From NCBI GenBank assembly GCA_028571685.1, contig CM053148.1, forward strand, positions 91,720,001 to 91,784,000: DNA of 64,000 nucleotides. The letters are read 5' to 3'. Shown here one piece after another: positions 54,931-64,000 of the stretch (the stretch's first letter is position 1; each line of letters begins with the position of its first letter). This stretch comes from Heterohyrax brucei. Its lineage: Eukaryota > Chordata > Mammalia > Hyracoidea > Procaviidae. The notes below the pieces were generated by a model. That model was not told the DNA's origin. It worked only from the letters and a program-made list of their open reading frames with translations, and made no database searches. The position numbers were made by a program, and so were the translations under genes.

Positions 54931-55780
54931 AGTATTGCTTATAGCTTTGGTTTGGTTTTTACAAAGGCTCTGAGTTTCTGTTTATCTGAAAATGTCTTAA
55001 TTTCATTTTCATATTTGAAAGACAGTTTGGCAGTATATAAAATTTTTGATTGGACATTTTTCTCCTTCAAGGCTTTGAATGTGCAATCCCACTGCCTCTG
55101 CACCAGTATCATTTCTGCTGAGAAGTCAGACAAAATCCTGCAGGGCTTCCCTCTGAATGCTAGCTTTGCTTTGAGTCTTGCTTCCTTTAAAAGTTGCTGC
55201 TTATGTTTTACTTTGTTAAGCTTGGTTATAATATGTCTTGGTGTCTTTCTTTTGGGGGTCTACATTGTGTGGCATTTGATATGCATATTGAATATCTATA
55301 TTCTCTTCTTTCGTAATTTCAGGAAAGTTTTCTTTCAACAACGCAACAACAATACCGTGTTTTCAGTTGCCCATCCCTGTTCAGGAGCTTCCAGTTAATG
55401 GTAGATTGTTCTTCTTGATACAATCCCACATTTTTTTTTAATGCTTCTTCATATTTCTTGTTTCTTTTCTCTGGTTTATCCTCATAAATTCTGGTGTCAG
55501 TAACTCTGTCTTCAAGGTAAGAAAGTCTATTTATCCTTTGTTCAGTTTTGTTCTCTTGGCTTTGAACTGAGTTGTCTAATTTTGTCATTTTGTTATTGAT
55601 CTGTCAGATTTTAGAGTGTTGAGCTTCCATCAGTTTGAACAGCTTGCTTAATTTTTGGTTTTGCCCTGCTGCATTTGTATGATGTCTAGGAGGGCTCTAT
55701 ATATAATTCTTTTGTACTCAACCTCCAATAGTTTCAGAAAGACTTCTTCATCTGGGATGTTTTGTGGTTTTCTCTTTTGG
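54931..55780 (-). pseudogene. L1 ORF1 remnant, antisense
   Basis: ORF1 encodes the RNA-binding chaperone of L1. The frame 54939-55133 is its C-terminal domain: residues 13-63 follow the ...RQWDCTFKALKEKN...ILY.AKLSF...EIKTFSDKQKLR.F... order of mammalian ORF1p. The frame 55319-55588 is rich in Glu, Lys and Asn and lies where the coiled-coil part belongs (QSQENKTEQRINRLSYLEDRV). Frameshifts separate the two. The N-terminus probably lies near 55650-55780, in the frame 55648-55995. Confidence 0.75.
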
Positions 55781-56812
55781 GAGCTTTGTGGAGCCATGGG
55801 TGGATTTTCCTTTAAATGTCTGCCCAGGGTTTGTTGCTTTGTGGGTATCTGGAGGCTATTTAGTTTCTCTGGTGTTACCACCTCTTTGTACTCCAGTGAG
55901 TGGGTCCAATAGAATCTCTGGGGTAGCAGGTTCCACCTCCTGGCTGGCAAAGACACAGCCCTACTTATGGAGTCAGTGGGGGGACAGTCAAACACCCCTC
56001 TGCTGTGGGTCAGAAAAGGCTGGAAGAAATACTGTTAGGCTTCACCATGGTTATTTCTCTAGGTAGTCTTATTTTGAACAGTAAAAGCTATCTGACAGCT
56101 TCCAAAATCAATCAGGCTGTCAGGGGTGCAAGTCTCTCTTTCTGGCTGGCAATAGAGGCACCTCTATGTCTGTCCCCAGATGCTGTGATCTAGTTCAAAA
56201 TACATGCAGGCTCCTTCCCTGCTGTCATCTGCTGTCAGAACCCACTAGTAAGGCCACACTGTGCTAAACACAGCTTTTCTGCTGGGAAAGTGCTCCCCAG
56301 GTTGCCCCTACCTCCCAGCCTGAGAATTAGCCCTTGCTGAGGCCTCTGATTGGGTAACTCTGCCTCCCAGTTGTCCCACCCCCTATGAAATAGTTAGATC
56401 AATGGTGGAGGTCTGGAAAGAGAGGGTGTAGGGTCTGTGGTGCTCTAAGTCTGGAGCCAGGCTCCCAAAATGTGGCTATTCCACCCACTGATCATGTCAG
56501 CAGTACAGCTGAGCTTTGCTGCCAGTTAAGCCCATCCCCCACCTGCCAGCTAACAAAAAGAAAAAAAACATTAACAATGCCAGCTACCTTCAGTCCGCAG
56601 TACCCAGCCATTTCAACCACAGCAGGGTTCAACCAAAGACAAGCAGTTTCCCGTTCAACGGCATGCAGTCTAAACCAACAGCGCTATGCCATGTCCTAGG
56701 GCTCAATGTGTGTCTAGCAGGCTCCGGGTAATTATCAATCTAGGCCTTAGTTTTCAGAGGGAATTAAGGAGACCTGTGTCTAGTCTGCCAGCGTGACTCT
56801 GCCCCCAGAGCA
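55781..56812 (-). mobile_element. L1 5' UTR, antisense
   Basis: About 1 kb with clearly higher GC than its surroundings ('ccacctcctggctggcaaag', 'ctcccagcctgagaattagc', 'gttgtcccaccccctatg'), in the place where L1 carries its promoter-bearing 5' UTR. The right edge at about 56812 ('cagcgtgactctgccccc') would be the element's 5' end. Open frames inside (55655-56731, plus) are incidental. Confidence 0.6.
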
Positions 56813-56952
56813 TTACTTAGAATAGTGAATCTCTTCTATAATTTACAAAACAGTCTTTGGTGGATTCCAAAACCATTTAGCACTTGCTAAGAATTCATTC
56901 TCTGCAAGATAAAAATGGAAATCTTTGATAATTGATGAGCAGCATATTACCC

Positions 56953-57008
56953 GTTCCTCTTGGTGGCATAGTGGTTAAGAAAGATAGCTGCTAATCAAAA
57001 GGTTTTAA
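56953..57008 (+). mobile_element. SINE head fragment
   Basis: 'cctcttggtggcatagtggt', 'tagctgctaatcaaaaggtt'. It is the 5' third only, so the loss is at the 3' side, which is unusual for a LINE-copied SINE. Confidence 0.7.
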
Positions 57009-57401
57009 CAATCTAGTATAAGACAAAGAAAAATATCCACTTAACAGTTTTCTTCAAATGCAATTATATCTGAAATGTGGACACTTGTGTATTGGGGTTT
57101 ATAAAATGTCAGATTACAATTAATGATTTCAAATTAATGTTTTGCAGATTTTGTGTGTGTGTGTGCGCTTCATTTAATTTAAATTATATTATTATCCAGC
57201 TGTACATCCTGCATTACTCTCTAGGACATCCAGATTGATAACACTAAGTAGCCTCATGAAGAAGGCAACTTAACTGATCCGAATGTGCTATAGGGGTAGC
57301 TATTGGCAACATTGACTCAACAGAACTGAGTTTCTGGATAATGTCATGAAGAAGATGGCATAAATTTCCCAGAACTTTGTATCTTTAAAAAACACTACAC
57401 T

Positions 57402-57403
<2 letters not shown>

Positions 57404-57478
<75 letters not shown>
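57404..57478. repeat. Compound microsatellite (CA)n-(GA)n
   Basis: CA tract 57404-57435, then GA 57436-57478 with one 'aaag' interruption. Same CA-to-GA order as at 2391-2461 but without the CT part. Confidence 0.97.
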
Positions 57479-57547
57479 TTATGTATATTTATTCACTATA
57501 AAAACATACTGTTTTTATATAGGCTTTATGTATGCCACATGCCCAGT

Positions 57548-58102
57548 GTTTTAGTCAGCTAGTGCTGCTCTAACGGAAATATCGTAGAGTGGATGGCTTT
57601 AACAAAGGAAAGTTTATTCTTACACAGTCCAGTAGGCTCCAAGTCCAAATTCAGGATGTCCACTCCAGGGGAAAGCTTTCCCACTTGTCAGTTCTGCTGG
57701 AAAGTCTAGTATTGTATCAGTCTTTGTCCAGTGAGTGTCTTGGTGCAGGAACCTCAGGTCTGAAGGGTGTGCTCTTCTCCTGGTTCTGCTTTCTTGATGG
57801 TGCGAGATTCCCAATTCTCTGCTTGCTTCTTTTCCCTTTTATCTCTTGTAAGATGGAAGGATTAAGGGTGGGGCAAGCCATACTCCAGGGAAACTCCCTT
57901 TACAGTGGAACAAGGAGGCAATCCTATGAAAGGATTTATGCCAAGCCAATCCAAGTGCCATCAAGCTAGTCCCACCCTAATCCTTTAACATGCAGTGCAG
58001 TGAAATTGCAAAATGGGGGACAGTCACAAAATATGGGAATCATGGCCCAGCCACATGGCTACACATATATTGGGGTGGGGCACAATTCAATCCACGACAC
58101 TC
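57548..58102 (-). mobile_element. MaLR-like LTR, antisense, near complete
   Basis: Left edge 'tgttttagtcagctagtgct'; right edge 'gcacaattcaatccacgaca'. Internal blocks are 'ggaaagtttattcttacaca', 'ccactccaggggaaagc' and 'catggcccagccacatggct'. It includes a SINE-tail-like piece at about 57945-57970 ('ccaatccaagtgccatcaag'). The open frame 57589-57969 lies wholly inside it and is not a gene. Confidence 0.75.
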
Positions 58103-58135
58103 AGCCTTATCTGTTTATCTACACACACACACACC
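58103..58135. repeat. Short (CA)n
   Basis: 'acacacacacac' directly after the LTR. Confidence 0.7.
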
Positions 58136-58204
58136 AATTTTGAAAGAAAATATTCATCAGAGAATAATGACAATGACATTGAGATGGTGCTCTGTTGATT
58201 ATTA

Positions 58205-58330
58205 GTTATTACTGATGATAGCAGCAGCGTTATTGAGTACCTGTCCTGCTTCTGTGAGCCATTTTACCTAACGAGCTTCTTTTTTATCTTTAAAAGGAAG
58301 ATGCTATCATCATTTTGACCTGGCTTATTG
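58205..58330 (+). mobile_element. Probable MIR fragment
   Basis: 'attgagtacctgtcctgctt', 'gagccattttacctaacgag', 'tatctttaaaaggaagatgc' follow the MIR core order loosely. Confidence 0.45.
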
Positions 58331-58457
58331 CTTTATTTAGATATGCAGAGTTTTCAAATTATAAAGTATACTGGGCTGGCACAGTGCTTCAGTATTTACA
58401 TATTCTGCAAATCAAACTTTTTCTAGATTGAGAAGTAATTGAAAAAAGTAATATAAA

Positions 58458-58616
58458 AAACCCACTGCCATCAAGTCAGGTCTGACTCATAATGACTCTT
58501 TAGGTCAGAGTAGAACTGTCCCATAGAGTTTCTAAGGAGTGCCTGGAGGTTTTGGACTGTCAACTTTTCAGTTAGCAGATGTAGCACTTAAGCTGCTATG
58601 CTACCAGGATTTCCAG
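58458..58616 (-). mobile_element. SINE type A
   Basis: 'acccactgccatcaagtcag', 'cagagtagaactgtcccata', 'ttttcagttagcagatgtag'. Confidence 0.92.
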
Positions 58617-59325
58617 TGTAACATAGTTAATATAAAATGTGCTTATCCAAAGAAAACAAAGTAATTATACACCATTCGGATTTTAGAATTACATCTCTGC
58701 TTATCTAAAACATGTTAAAATGTAAAAAGTGTTACAAATACTTCCCATCCTTAGTTTATCCATCTCTTTGCAATATGACATTTTAGTTCCTCCTATTGGG
58801 AGAAAAGTCTATTTCTCCATATTTATTGTTTGGCCAGTTGAAGCTCAACAACCATGAAATTAGAAATTTTGAGATTTGGAAAGAGCTAGTGGATTGAGAC
58901 TTCTCCCTCTTGCTGTTTCTGGGTACAGTGTGTGTGTAAGAATCTGGAGCTATCCTGCTAGATAATGAGCAACACATTCTGCAATCACCTACATCGTGTC
59001 TTCACACAGTAAGGTAACTGCCATATATTCAATGACAGCCACTGATGACTGTTTATCTAGAAATGCCTACACATAATAGATACTGTATGGAATGAAGATA
59101 TGCCCTCTCAGGTGATCTGGTCCAATATGTCAACTCACAAAATTGTGAGCAAATAAATCCTTTCTGTATTAGTTACTACGCTTGGTAGTGATTTAATACA
59201 AAGCTAAATCTGAAATGCAGAATTTCTAATGATCTTGACTTCTACTATTAATCTAAGTCACCTGAAATCATTCTTCATGGACAATGTTACTACCACTATC
59301 TGAAGAACTAAAAAGAAAAAAAAGA
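58617..59325. other. Unique sequence
   Basis: The antisense open frame 58783-58977 has no family resemblance. No element is recognised. Confidence 0.45.
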
Positions 59326-59456
59326 AAAAAACTGCCATCAAGTCAATTCCAACTCATAGAGACCCTGTAGACCAACTACAATTGCCCCATAGGTTTTCTA
59401 AGGGAAGCCTGGTGGGTTTGATCTGCCAACTTTCTGGTTATCAGCCTTGAAGAACT
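59326..59456 (-). mobile_element. SINE type A, head lost
   Basis: A-rich tail, then 'actgccatcaagtcaattcc', 'caattgccccataggttttc', 'gaagcctggtgggtttgat'. Confidence 0.85.
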
Positions 59457-60039
59457 ACTATTGCTAAACTTGGAGGTAATATTCAGTTTCTAACTTTACA
59501 TGGAAATGCTTATGCAAATAACATCTCTTAAAATAATATTTAGGTTTGCGAAAGTCTATCATTGAAGATTATTTGTATCATAATCATGATTTTCAAAAAG
59601 CATTTGTGATCTATTCTTCCTCCATTGTATTGCCTTAAAAGTCTTTGCTTCTGATAATGTTCATATTAATGGGTTTACCACAGAAAGTAGCTAAATTTTG
59701 TATTTAGTATAACACTAAATTACTTGAGGTGCCTGCATTTAATTGATGATAACTTATGCTTTTTTTAAAAAAAGTTTTGGTAAATTTCTTAGAAATAATG
59801 TGCTTTACTTTCTAGGTGATATTCACCAAAGAATGAGTGAAAATGTTAGCTACTGAAAGGAAATGCAAAGTCCATCCTTCTTCATATGAAGCCTAAGTGG
59901 TGCTGGCACTTTTCTAGTCATCAGTTCCCATTTACCCCATTGTCCTGGTTAGATTTTGATAGTTCTTTAGACAGGGCCAGTTAAAGAACAATCTAGGGCC
60001 GTGAAGGCCATCTATTTTCAAGTCTGTATTTATTAACCT
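59457..60039. other. Unique sequence
   Basis: Nothing is recognised. Confidence 0.4.
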
Positions 60040-60282
60040 AAGACAAGAGAAACACAACCTTAATCCTGTCTCCGTAATTCACATGTTGCTCACTGGCTTA
60101 ATTATGAAAACTTTTGTTTTCTTGATGTTGAGGTACAAAGCTCACTGAACTGTGGCCTTTGTTTTTCATCAGTATTTCAAATCCTCCACACCTCCAGCAA
60201 GCAGAGTTGTGTCATCTGTGTAGTGCAGGTTGTTAATGAGTCCTCCCTCAACGCTGGTGGTTCATTCTTCTTCGTATAGTCC
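60040..60282 (-). pseudogene. RTE RT-region fragment, antisense
   Basis: 'acttttgttttcttgatgtt', 'gttgtgtcatctgtgtagtg' (antisense of the YADD region), 'caggttgttaatgagtcctc', 'ttcttcttcgtatagt'. It joins directly to a sense endonuclease fragment. Confidence 0.8.
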
Positions 60283-60540
60283 ATTCAAGATCTGTTCTGA
60301 AGTACAGTGTTGTCAATGACAGGATAATTTCTATACATCTAAAAGGAAAGCCAGTTAACATGACTCTGATTCAGATTTACACACCAACCACTAAGGCAAC
60401 TGATGAGGAACCTGAAGACTGTTACCAACTTTTGCAGTCTGAAATTGATCGGATATGGAATTAAGATGCCTTGATAATTACTGGAGATTAAAGTTCAAAA
60501 GTTGGAAACAAAGAAAGAACAGTAGTTGAAAAATATGTCA
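60283..60540 (+). pseudogene. RTE endonuclease-region fragment, sense
   Basis: 'caagatctgttctgaagtac', 'gacaggataatttctataca', 'caccaaccactaaggcaac', 'cagtctgaaattgatcgg', 'ggaaacaaagaaagaacagt' match the endonuclease stretch at 35289-35540. Orientation is opposite to the RT piece at its left. The frame is broken by 'ggaattaag' and 'agattaaag'. Confidence 0.82.
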
Positions 60541-60699
60541 ATAGGTAGAGAAAATGTGTAGCACATGCTGCTTTTCTTTGATTATCGGAAGAATTGGATG
60601 TTTCCTTTAGAGATGCAGTTAAGGTTTATTGCTTTATAAAGTTAACTTTCTGTGAAGGAGAATATGCTTTACTTTGTTCAAAAGTTGCTGGATTTTTCT

Positions 60700-60972
60700 A
60701 AACTAGAGTGCCACTTCTGCCCCCTTTCTTTCCTCTTCCTGTCGTAATGGAATTTTAACAGTTTCATCGTCCTTTCTACTGTTTGTCACTGTAGCTGTGT
60801 GTGGCACTTGAGTGACGCCAAAGAAAAAACTCCACTGTGTAAGTTCAGACACCGATTGTTCTCCTTCAGAAAATATTAGCAGTGAAAACTCTTCAGCTGG
60901 AACCCCACACTGGTCTCCAACCTTTACCATATTTATTATGACACCAACGTAGTGTGTCAGAAGGAAAAGAGC
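60700..60972 (-). other. Unassigned open frame, possible coding or pseudogene fragment
   Basis: A 91-codon stretch without stops runs from 60972 to about 60700, with an inner ATG at 60930. The composition is protein-like: VGDQCGVPAEEF (residues 4-15 from the ATG), then FSEGEQS, then a charged end (RKDDETVKIPLRQEEERK). It does not belong to any repeat I know and lies outside the recognised elements. I do not recognise the family. It could be a fragment of a processed pseudogene, an exon or chance. There is a stop at both ends and I see no clear splice sites. Confidence 0.3.
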
Positions 60973-61291
60973 CTATGTTTTCTCTATTTAAAATGGTCTG
61001 CTTTAGGTGTTTTTGGCTTCATGCTGGGCTAGCTACCATATTTTTTTAAAAAAATAGATAATCCTCATAGCTCTTTTTTCCTTGAAATTTATTATTCTAT
61101 GGGTAAAAATACAAAGTTTATTTACAATAGAAACTCAAAGTTAATATATTTGACTACTATATTCTCATGCCTGCCATTTTGCATATAATAATATACTTGT
61201 TTAATGACTCCTGTAGTTTCTAATGAAAACCATAAGGATTATCTTTCTCATAGATTTATATTTTCACACACACATACTATATACAGTTTCT

Positions 61292-61435
61292 AATGGCGCC
61301 CTGTTGGCATAGTGATTCAAGAGCTCAGGCTGCAAACCAGAAGGTCACAATTTGTGTCCATCAGCAGTGCCTTGAAGCCTTCATGGGACAATTCTATTCT
61401 GTCCTATATGTTTGTTAAGTGGCAGTTCTTTTGTT
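61292..61435 (+). mobile_element. SINE type A
   Basis: 'gcgccctgttggcatagtga', 'ggctgcaaaccagaaggtca', 'ctattctgtcctatatgttt'. The 3' end is shortened. Confidence 0.8.
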
Positions 61436-61890
61436 TGTTGTTTTATACACACACACTTATGTGCAAAATATATTTATGTATTTATGTATTTTCAGGCTGT
61501 ATATGTATATTTGTCTATTTGTCTAAAATATAGATATTTGCTCTAAATAGCATTATTCCTTATGAAATTACTTGACCATTGCAATTTTAATAAAAACAGA
61601 CCTTTCCATAAAACATGTGTACCCAAATCCTACATTCTAGAAATTAACAGTGACTAGAAAAGTATTGTGTAATACATTGAGAAGGTTTTGAATTTGTTTA
61701 ATATAGCTTTATACTAGGAAGTTTGAAGGTATTTTCCTTTTATTAAGTAACAGAATTCCGTATTAATGTATACAGCATCTAATGAGGGTTCTTTTCTAAG
61801 CTATCATTTAAAATTTTTAAACCAAAGATATTGAAGATTCTGAACGTCTCCTTGGATGGATCACATTGGGGAACCTTTTTTTTTTTTTTG

Positions 61891-62060
61891 TCCTAAGATC
61901 AGTGTTACTCAAGAAGGGGAACCTGCTTTCACATTCAAATTGAAGATAACTTTTTTCACCGCTATTTTGACCTTCAGAATTCTAAACCAAATCCAAACCA
62001 ACCCCATTACCATTAAGTCAAGCCTGACTCATAGCAGTCCTGTAAATGCAGAACTGCCCC
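61891..62060. repeat. Diverged direct duplication, copy 1
   Basis: It resembles 62637-62806 (offset about 746): 'agatcagtgt', 'caaattgaagataact', 'tttttcac', 'ctaaaccaaatccaaa'. Similarity is about 80% by eye and includes about 90 non-SINE bases plus the start of an antisense SINE. Confidence 0.8.
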
Positions 62061-62146
62061 CACAGACTTTCCAAGAAGTGCCTGATGGATGCAAACTGCT
62101 GTTTGGTTAGCAGCTGTAGCTCTTAAAAACTAAACCTCCAGGAGTT
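61985..62146 (-). mobile_element. SINE type A
   Basis: 'ccaaatccaaaccaacccca', 'ccacagactttccaagaagt', 'gctgtttggttagcagctgt'. Its first part lies in the direct duplication. Confidence 0.87.
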
Positions 62147-62636
62147 CCCTGAGAATCCTAGGGAATAAAAATGTAGTGTCACATTGGCTACTTTAGGTGT
62201 TGCTCTATTATACAAACACTGAGTACCCATTGCCCACCAAAAAAATTTATATCTTCTCCTAACATTGATCTTGGTATAAACTTTTCTTCACTTTTCTCCT
62301 ACAAGTATATACATAGATATTTCTAGATATTCTAATTATTTCTAGATCTCTAATTCAATATCCAAACAACCAAACCATATTGCCAAATGTTAAATTATTT
62401 AACTGAAATTGTCATAGAAAAAGCATTTGAGTAATAGACGACATTAGAAAGTCATTTTCAATTATGCATTATACCACAAAACTGTTTTGTTTAAAACTTT
62501 AAACTTTTGTATTAGATTCCTCATGGGTCAAAAATAAATCAAGTTTAATTAATTTCCCTATTATTCTTTTGCAAATTGTGTCAACAATCCTAATAAATGG
62601 AATTTCTTTTTATTTTAAAATGAATAAGTAAAATAT

Positions 62637-62806
62637 TCCTCAGATCAGTGTCACCAAAAAGTAGAATCTACTTTTACGCTCAAATTGAAGATAACTCCTT
62701 TTTCACTGTTATTTTGGCCATAAGAATCCTAAACCAAATCCAAATCAAGCCCATTGCAGTTAAATCACTTCTGACTTACAGCGACCCTGTAAGTGTAGAA
62801 CTGTTC
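62637..62806. repeat. Diverged direct duplication, copy 2
   Basis: Partner of 61891-62060. 'tcctcagatcagtgtcacc' opens it where copy 1 has 'tcctaagatcagtgttact'. Confidence 0.8.
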
Positions 62807-62825
62807 TGTATTTGCAGAGTGATGT
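62708..62825 (-). mobile_element. SINE type A, truncated
   Basis: 'ctaaaccaaatccaaatcaa', 'cgaccctgtaagtgtagaac'. It stops after 'ctgttctgtatttgcagag'; the head half is gone, while copy 1 keeps it. Confidence 0.78.
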
Positions 62826-63029
62826 ATTCTGGGGTGAGGAATAAGATTCTGCTTCTTTGACTGTAAAATGGATTAGTGTGCACTTTGTTAGACTTTTAGA
62901 GGGTTAAAGAAGAACAGCGCATGTGATGTTCATAGTGGTTGCTTAGATGTGGGTCTCCTTTCTCATTTGTTAAGCAGGTAAGGACAGCCTAGTTTGGGAA
63001 TATTCTTAGCTCGTTTGGTCCTGTGAACT

Positions 63030-63555
63030 ACAGATTCCTTCAGCAAATGATTGTTTCTCATTATGCTGTACACAATATGCAGGAAGAAAATGAAAGTGCA
63101 AATAAAGCTATCACATCCTCTCATAGAGTTTACCACCTATAGGAGAATGGACTTACATGAAGGCAAGTGAAGACCCAACCTGGGTTATTAGTGAAAGGAC
63201 TTGGAATTAAGTGGAAGCAAAACCTGGCTTCTCAGAAGAGGTGGTGTGGAATCTATTTTTTCAAAGGATGAGTAGAGACGTTTAAGTAGAGACTGTGGTA
63301 AAAATGTCTTCCAAATGGAAGGAAGAGCACGCACAAATCTTGGAGTTTCCAAACATATGACAAATCTGGGGAACAGAGAAGGTTTTCTAATGGCTGTTGA
63401 AAGTATCAGGAATTATATGAAAGTGATATCAAGGTGGTATTATGAAGGGTATTGCGTTCCAAAGGAAGAGGGTAGGAAGGCAGTTTTTGGAAATAGGAAT
63501 GTCAATAGACATTTTAGTGGAAAAAGGCCAAAGATACATTTGATTTGTATGCAAA
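63030..63555 (+). mobile_element. Ancient L1-like or similar old repeat
   Basis: 'tcaaaggatgagtagagacg', 'ggaaggaagagcacgcacaa', 'gaagagggtaggaaggcagt', 'ggaaaaaggccaaag' follow a mammal-wide old repeat order. The open frame 63315-63566 lies in it. Confidence 0.45.
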
Positions 63556-63662
63556 TAATGTTATAAATATAAATATAATATACATTTATAATGACATTAA
63601 AAATTACTATTATACTATACATATTATATTAATAAAATATAAATATTATACTCATGGTGTAT
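63556..63662. repeat. AT-rich low-complexity tract
   Basis: Almost only A and T ('aatataaatataatatac'). Confidence 0.85.
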
Positions 63663-63671
63663 TATAATAGC

Positions 63672-63838
63672 CTTGCAGCCCTAGTGACACCATGGTTAAG
63701 AGTTCAACTGCTAACCAAACGGTCAGCAGTTCGAATCCACCAGCCACGTTTTGGAAATCCTATGAAGCTGTAAAACTCTGTCCTGTCGAGTTGCTGTGAG
63801 TCAGAATCGACTCAATGGCAAAGAGTTTGGTTTTACAG
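63672..63838 (+). mobile_element. SINE type A, well preserved
   Basis: 'gcagccctagtgacaccatg', 'caactgctaaccaaacggtc', 'cagttcgaatccaccagcca' (B-box intact), 'gagtcagaatcgactcaatg', 'gagtttggttttacagg'. Confidence 0.93.
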
Positions 63839-63854
63839 GTTATAACCATACACA

Positions 63855-64000
63855 TGGTTTCGGTGTCAGCTGCCATCAAGTCAGTCCGTGATTCACAGTG
63901 ATACCTTGCTCAAAGGGACCTTTAATGTTGCGACCCGTAGGTTTTCCGTATTTGATTTTCCGAAGTAGATTACCAGGTCTTTCTTCCTAACTTCTTTTAG
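63855..64000 (-). mobile_element. SINE type B or D, cut by window end
   Basis: 'cagctgccatcaagtcagtc', 'ccgtatttgattttccgaag', 'tagattaccaggtctttctt', 'cctaacttctttta'. The last bases fit the RTE-like body of type D, but the head lies outside. Confidence 0.6.

Noticed and set aside
54952-55398. 148-codon sense open frame, the longest in the window
   Set aside because: It is antisense to L1 ORF1, whose C-terminal domain is clear on the other strand.
57589-57969. 126-codon open frame
   Set aside because: It is contained in a MaLR-like LTR.
1-64000. CRISPR array, operon or other prokaryotic system
   Set aside because: Regularly recurring blocks are SINEs with irregular spacing and both orientations; the window is mammalian.
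1-64000. SINE heads as real tRNA genes
   Set aside because: They lack a foldable cloverleaf and continue into SINE bodies.

Overview
The window is nuclear DNA from a placental mammal of the superorder Afrotheria. The evidence is the repeat set: about 60 tRNA-headed SINEs of the AfroSINE type (B-box-like 'cagttcgaatcc', then 'ctctgtcctatagggtcgc', 'gagtcggaatcgactcga' and a 'gggtttggttt' tail) and fragments of an RTE/BovB-like LINE whose 3' end resembles the SINE tails. L1, MaLR-like LTRs, MIR and mariner remnants complete the set. An elephant, hyrax or sirenian relative fits best, but I cannot resolve the species. The DNA is AT-rich, I see no CpG island, and I recognise no intact host gene, tRNA or rRNA gene. 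Every recognisable coding stretch is a decayed transposon remnant, except one unassigned 91-codon open frame near 60.7-61.0 kb. All repeat names, edges and identities were judged by eye.

Layout. 1-11.8 kb: old SINEs, a 146-bp direct duplication (2.66 and 3.28 kb), an RTE 3' half with its YADD motif (3.5-4.4 kb) and a tRNA-Gly-headed SINE (8.0 kb). 12-15 kb: a fold-back mariner, then an antisense L1 interrupted by an LTR fragment, an RTE tail and a sense L1 ORF2 piece. 15-27 kb: scattered SINEs, LTRs and a second fold-back mariner (25.6 kb). 27.4-35.9 kb: an inverted duplication in which one arm looks like an empty site and the other carried an RTE that now lies in two complementary halves. 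36-46 kb: LTRs and SINEs. 46-54 kb: the densest SINE cluster and an LTR holding two SINEs. 54.0-56.8 kb: an antisense L1 that keeps its 5' UTR and ORF1 but loses most of ORF2. 57-64 kb: an LTR, a compound microsatellite, an RTE with an internal inversion and a second pair of direct repeats.

The elements form a dependency network. RTE supplies the endonuclease and reverse transcriptase that the SINEs probably borrowed through matching 3' tails. The MaLR LTRs and fold-back mariners are also non-autonomous.

SINE types used here. A: about 160 bp. B: about 210 bp, with 'tctacttctgaaaaatcagc' in the body. C: about 200 bp, with 'gggagaaaggtgtg...tctgcttccataaagg'. D: tRNA-Gly head on an RTE-like body.

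Shorter gaps in which I see nothing classifiable: 15861-16160, 19520-20584, 20841-21371, 21519-22150, 26161-26420, 36246-36712, 36816-37172, 39856-40387, 43441-44264, 46084-46480, 52691-53309, 57009-57403, 60973-61291, 61436-61890, 62147-62636.
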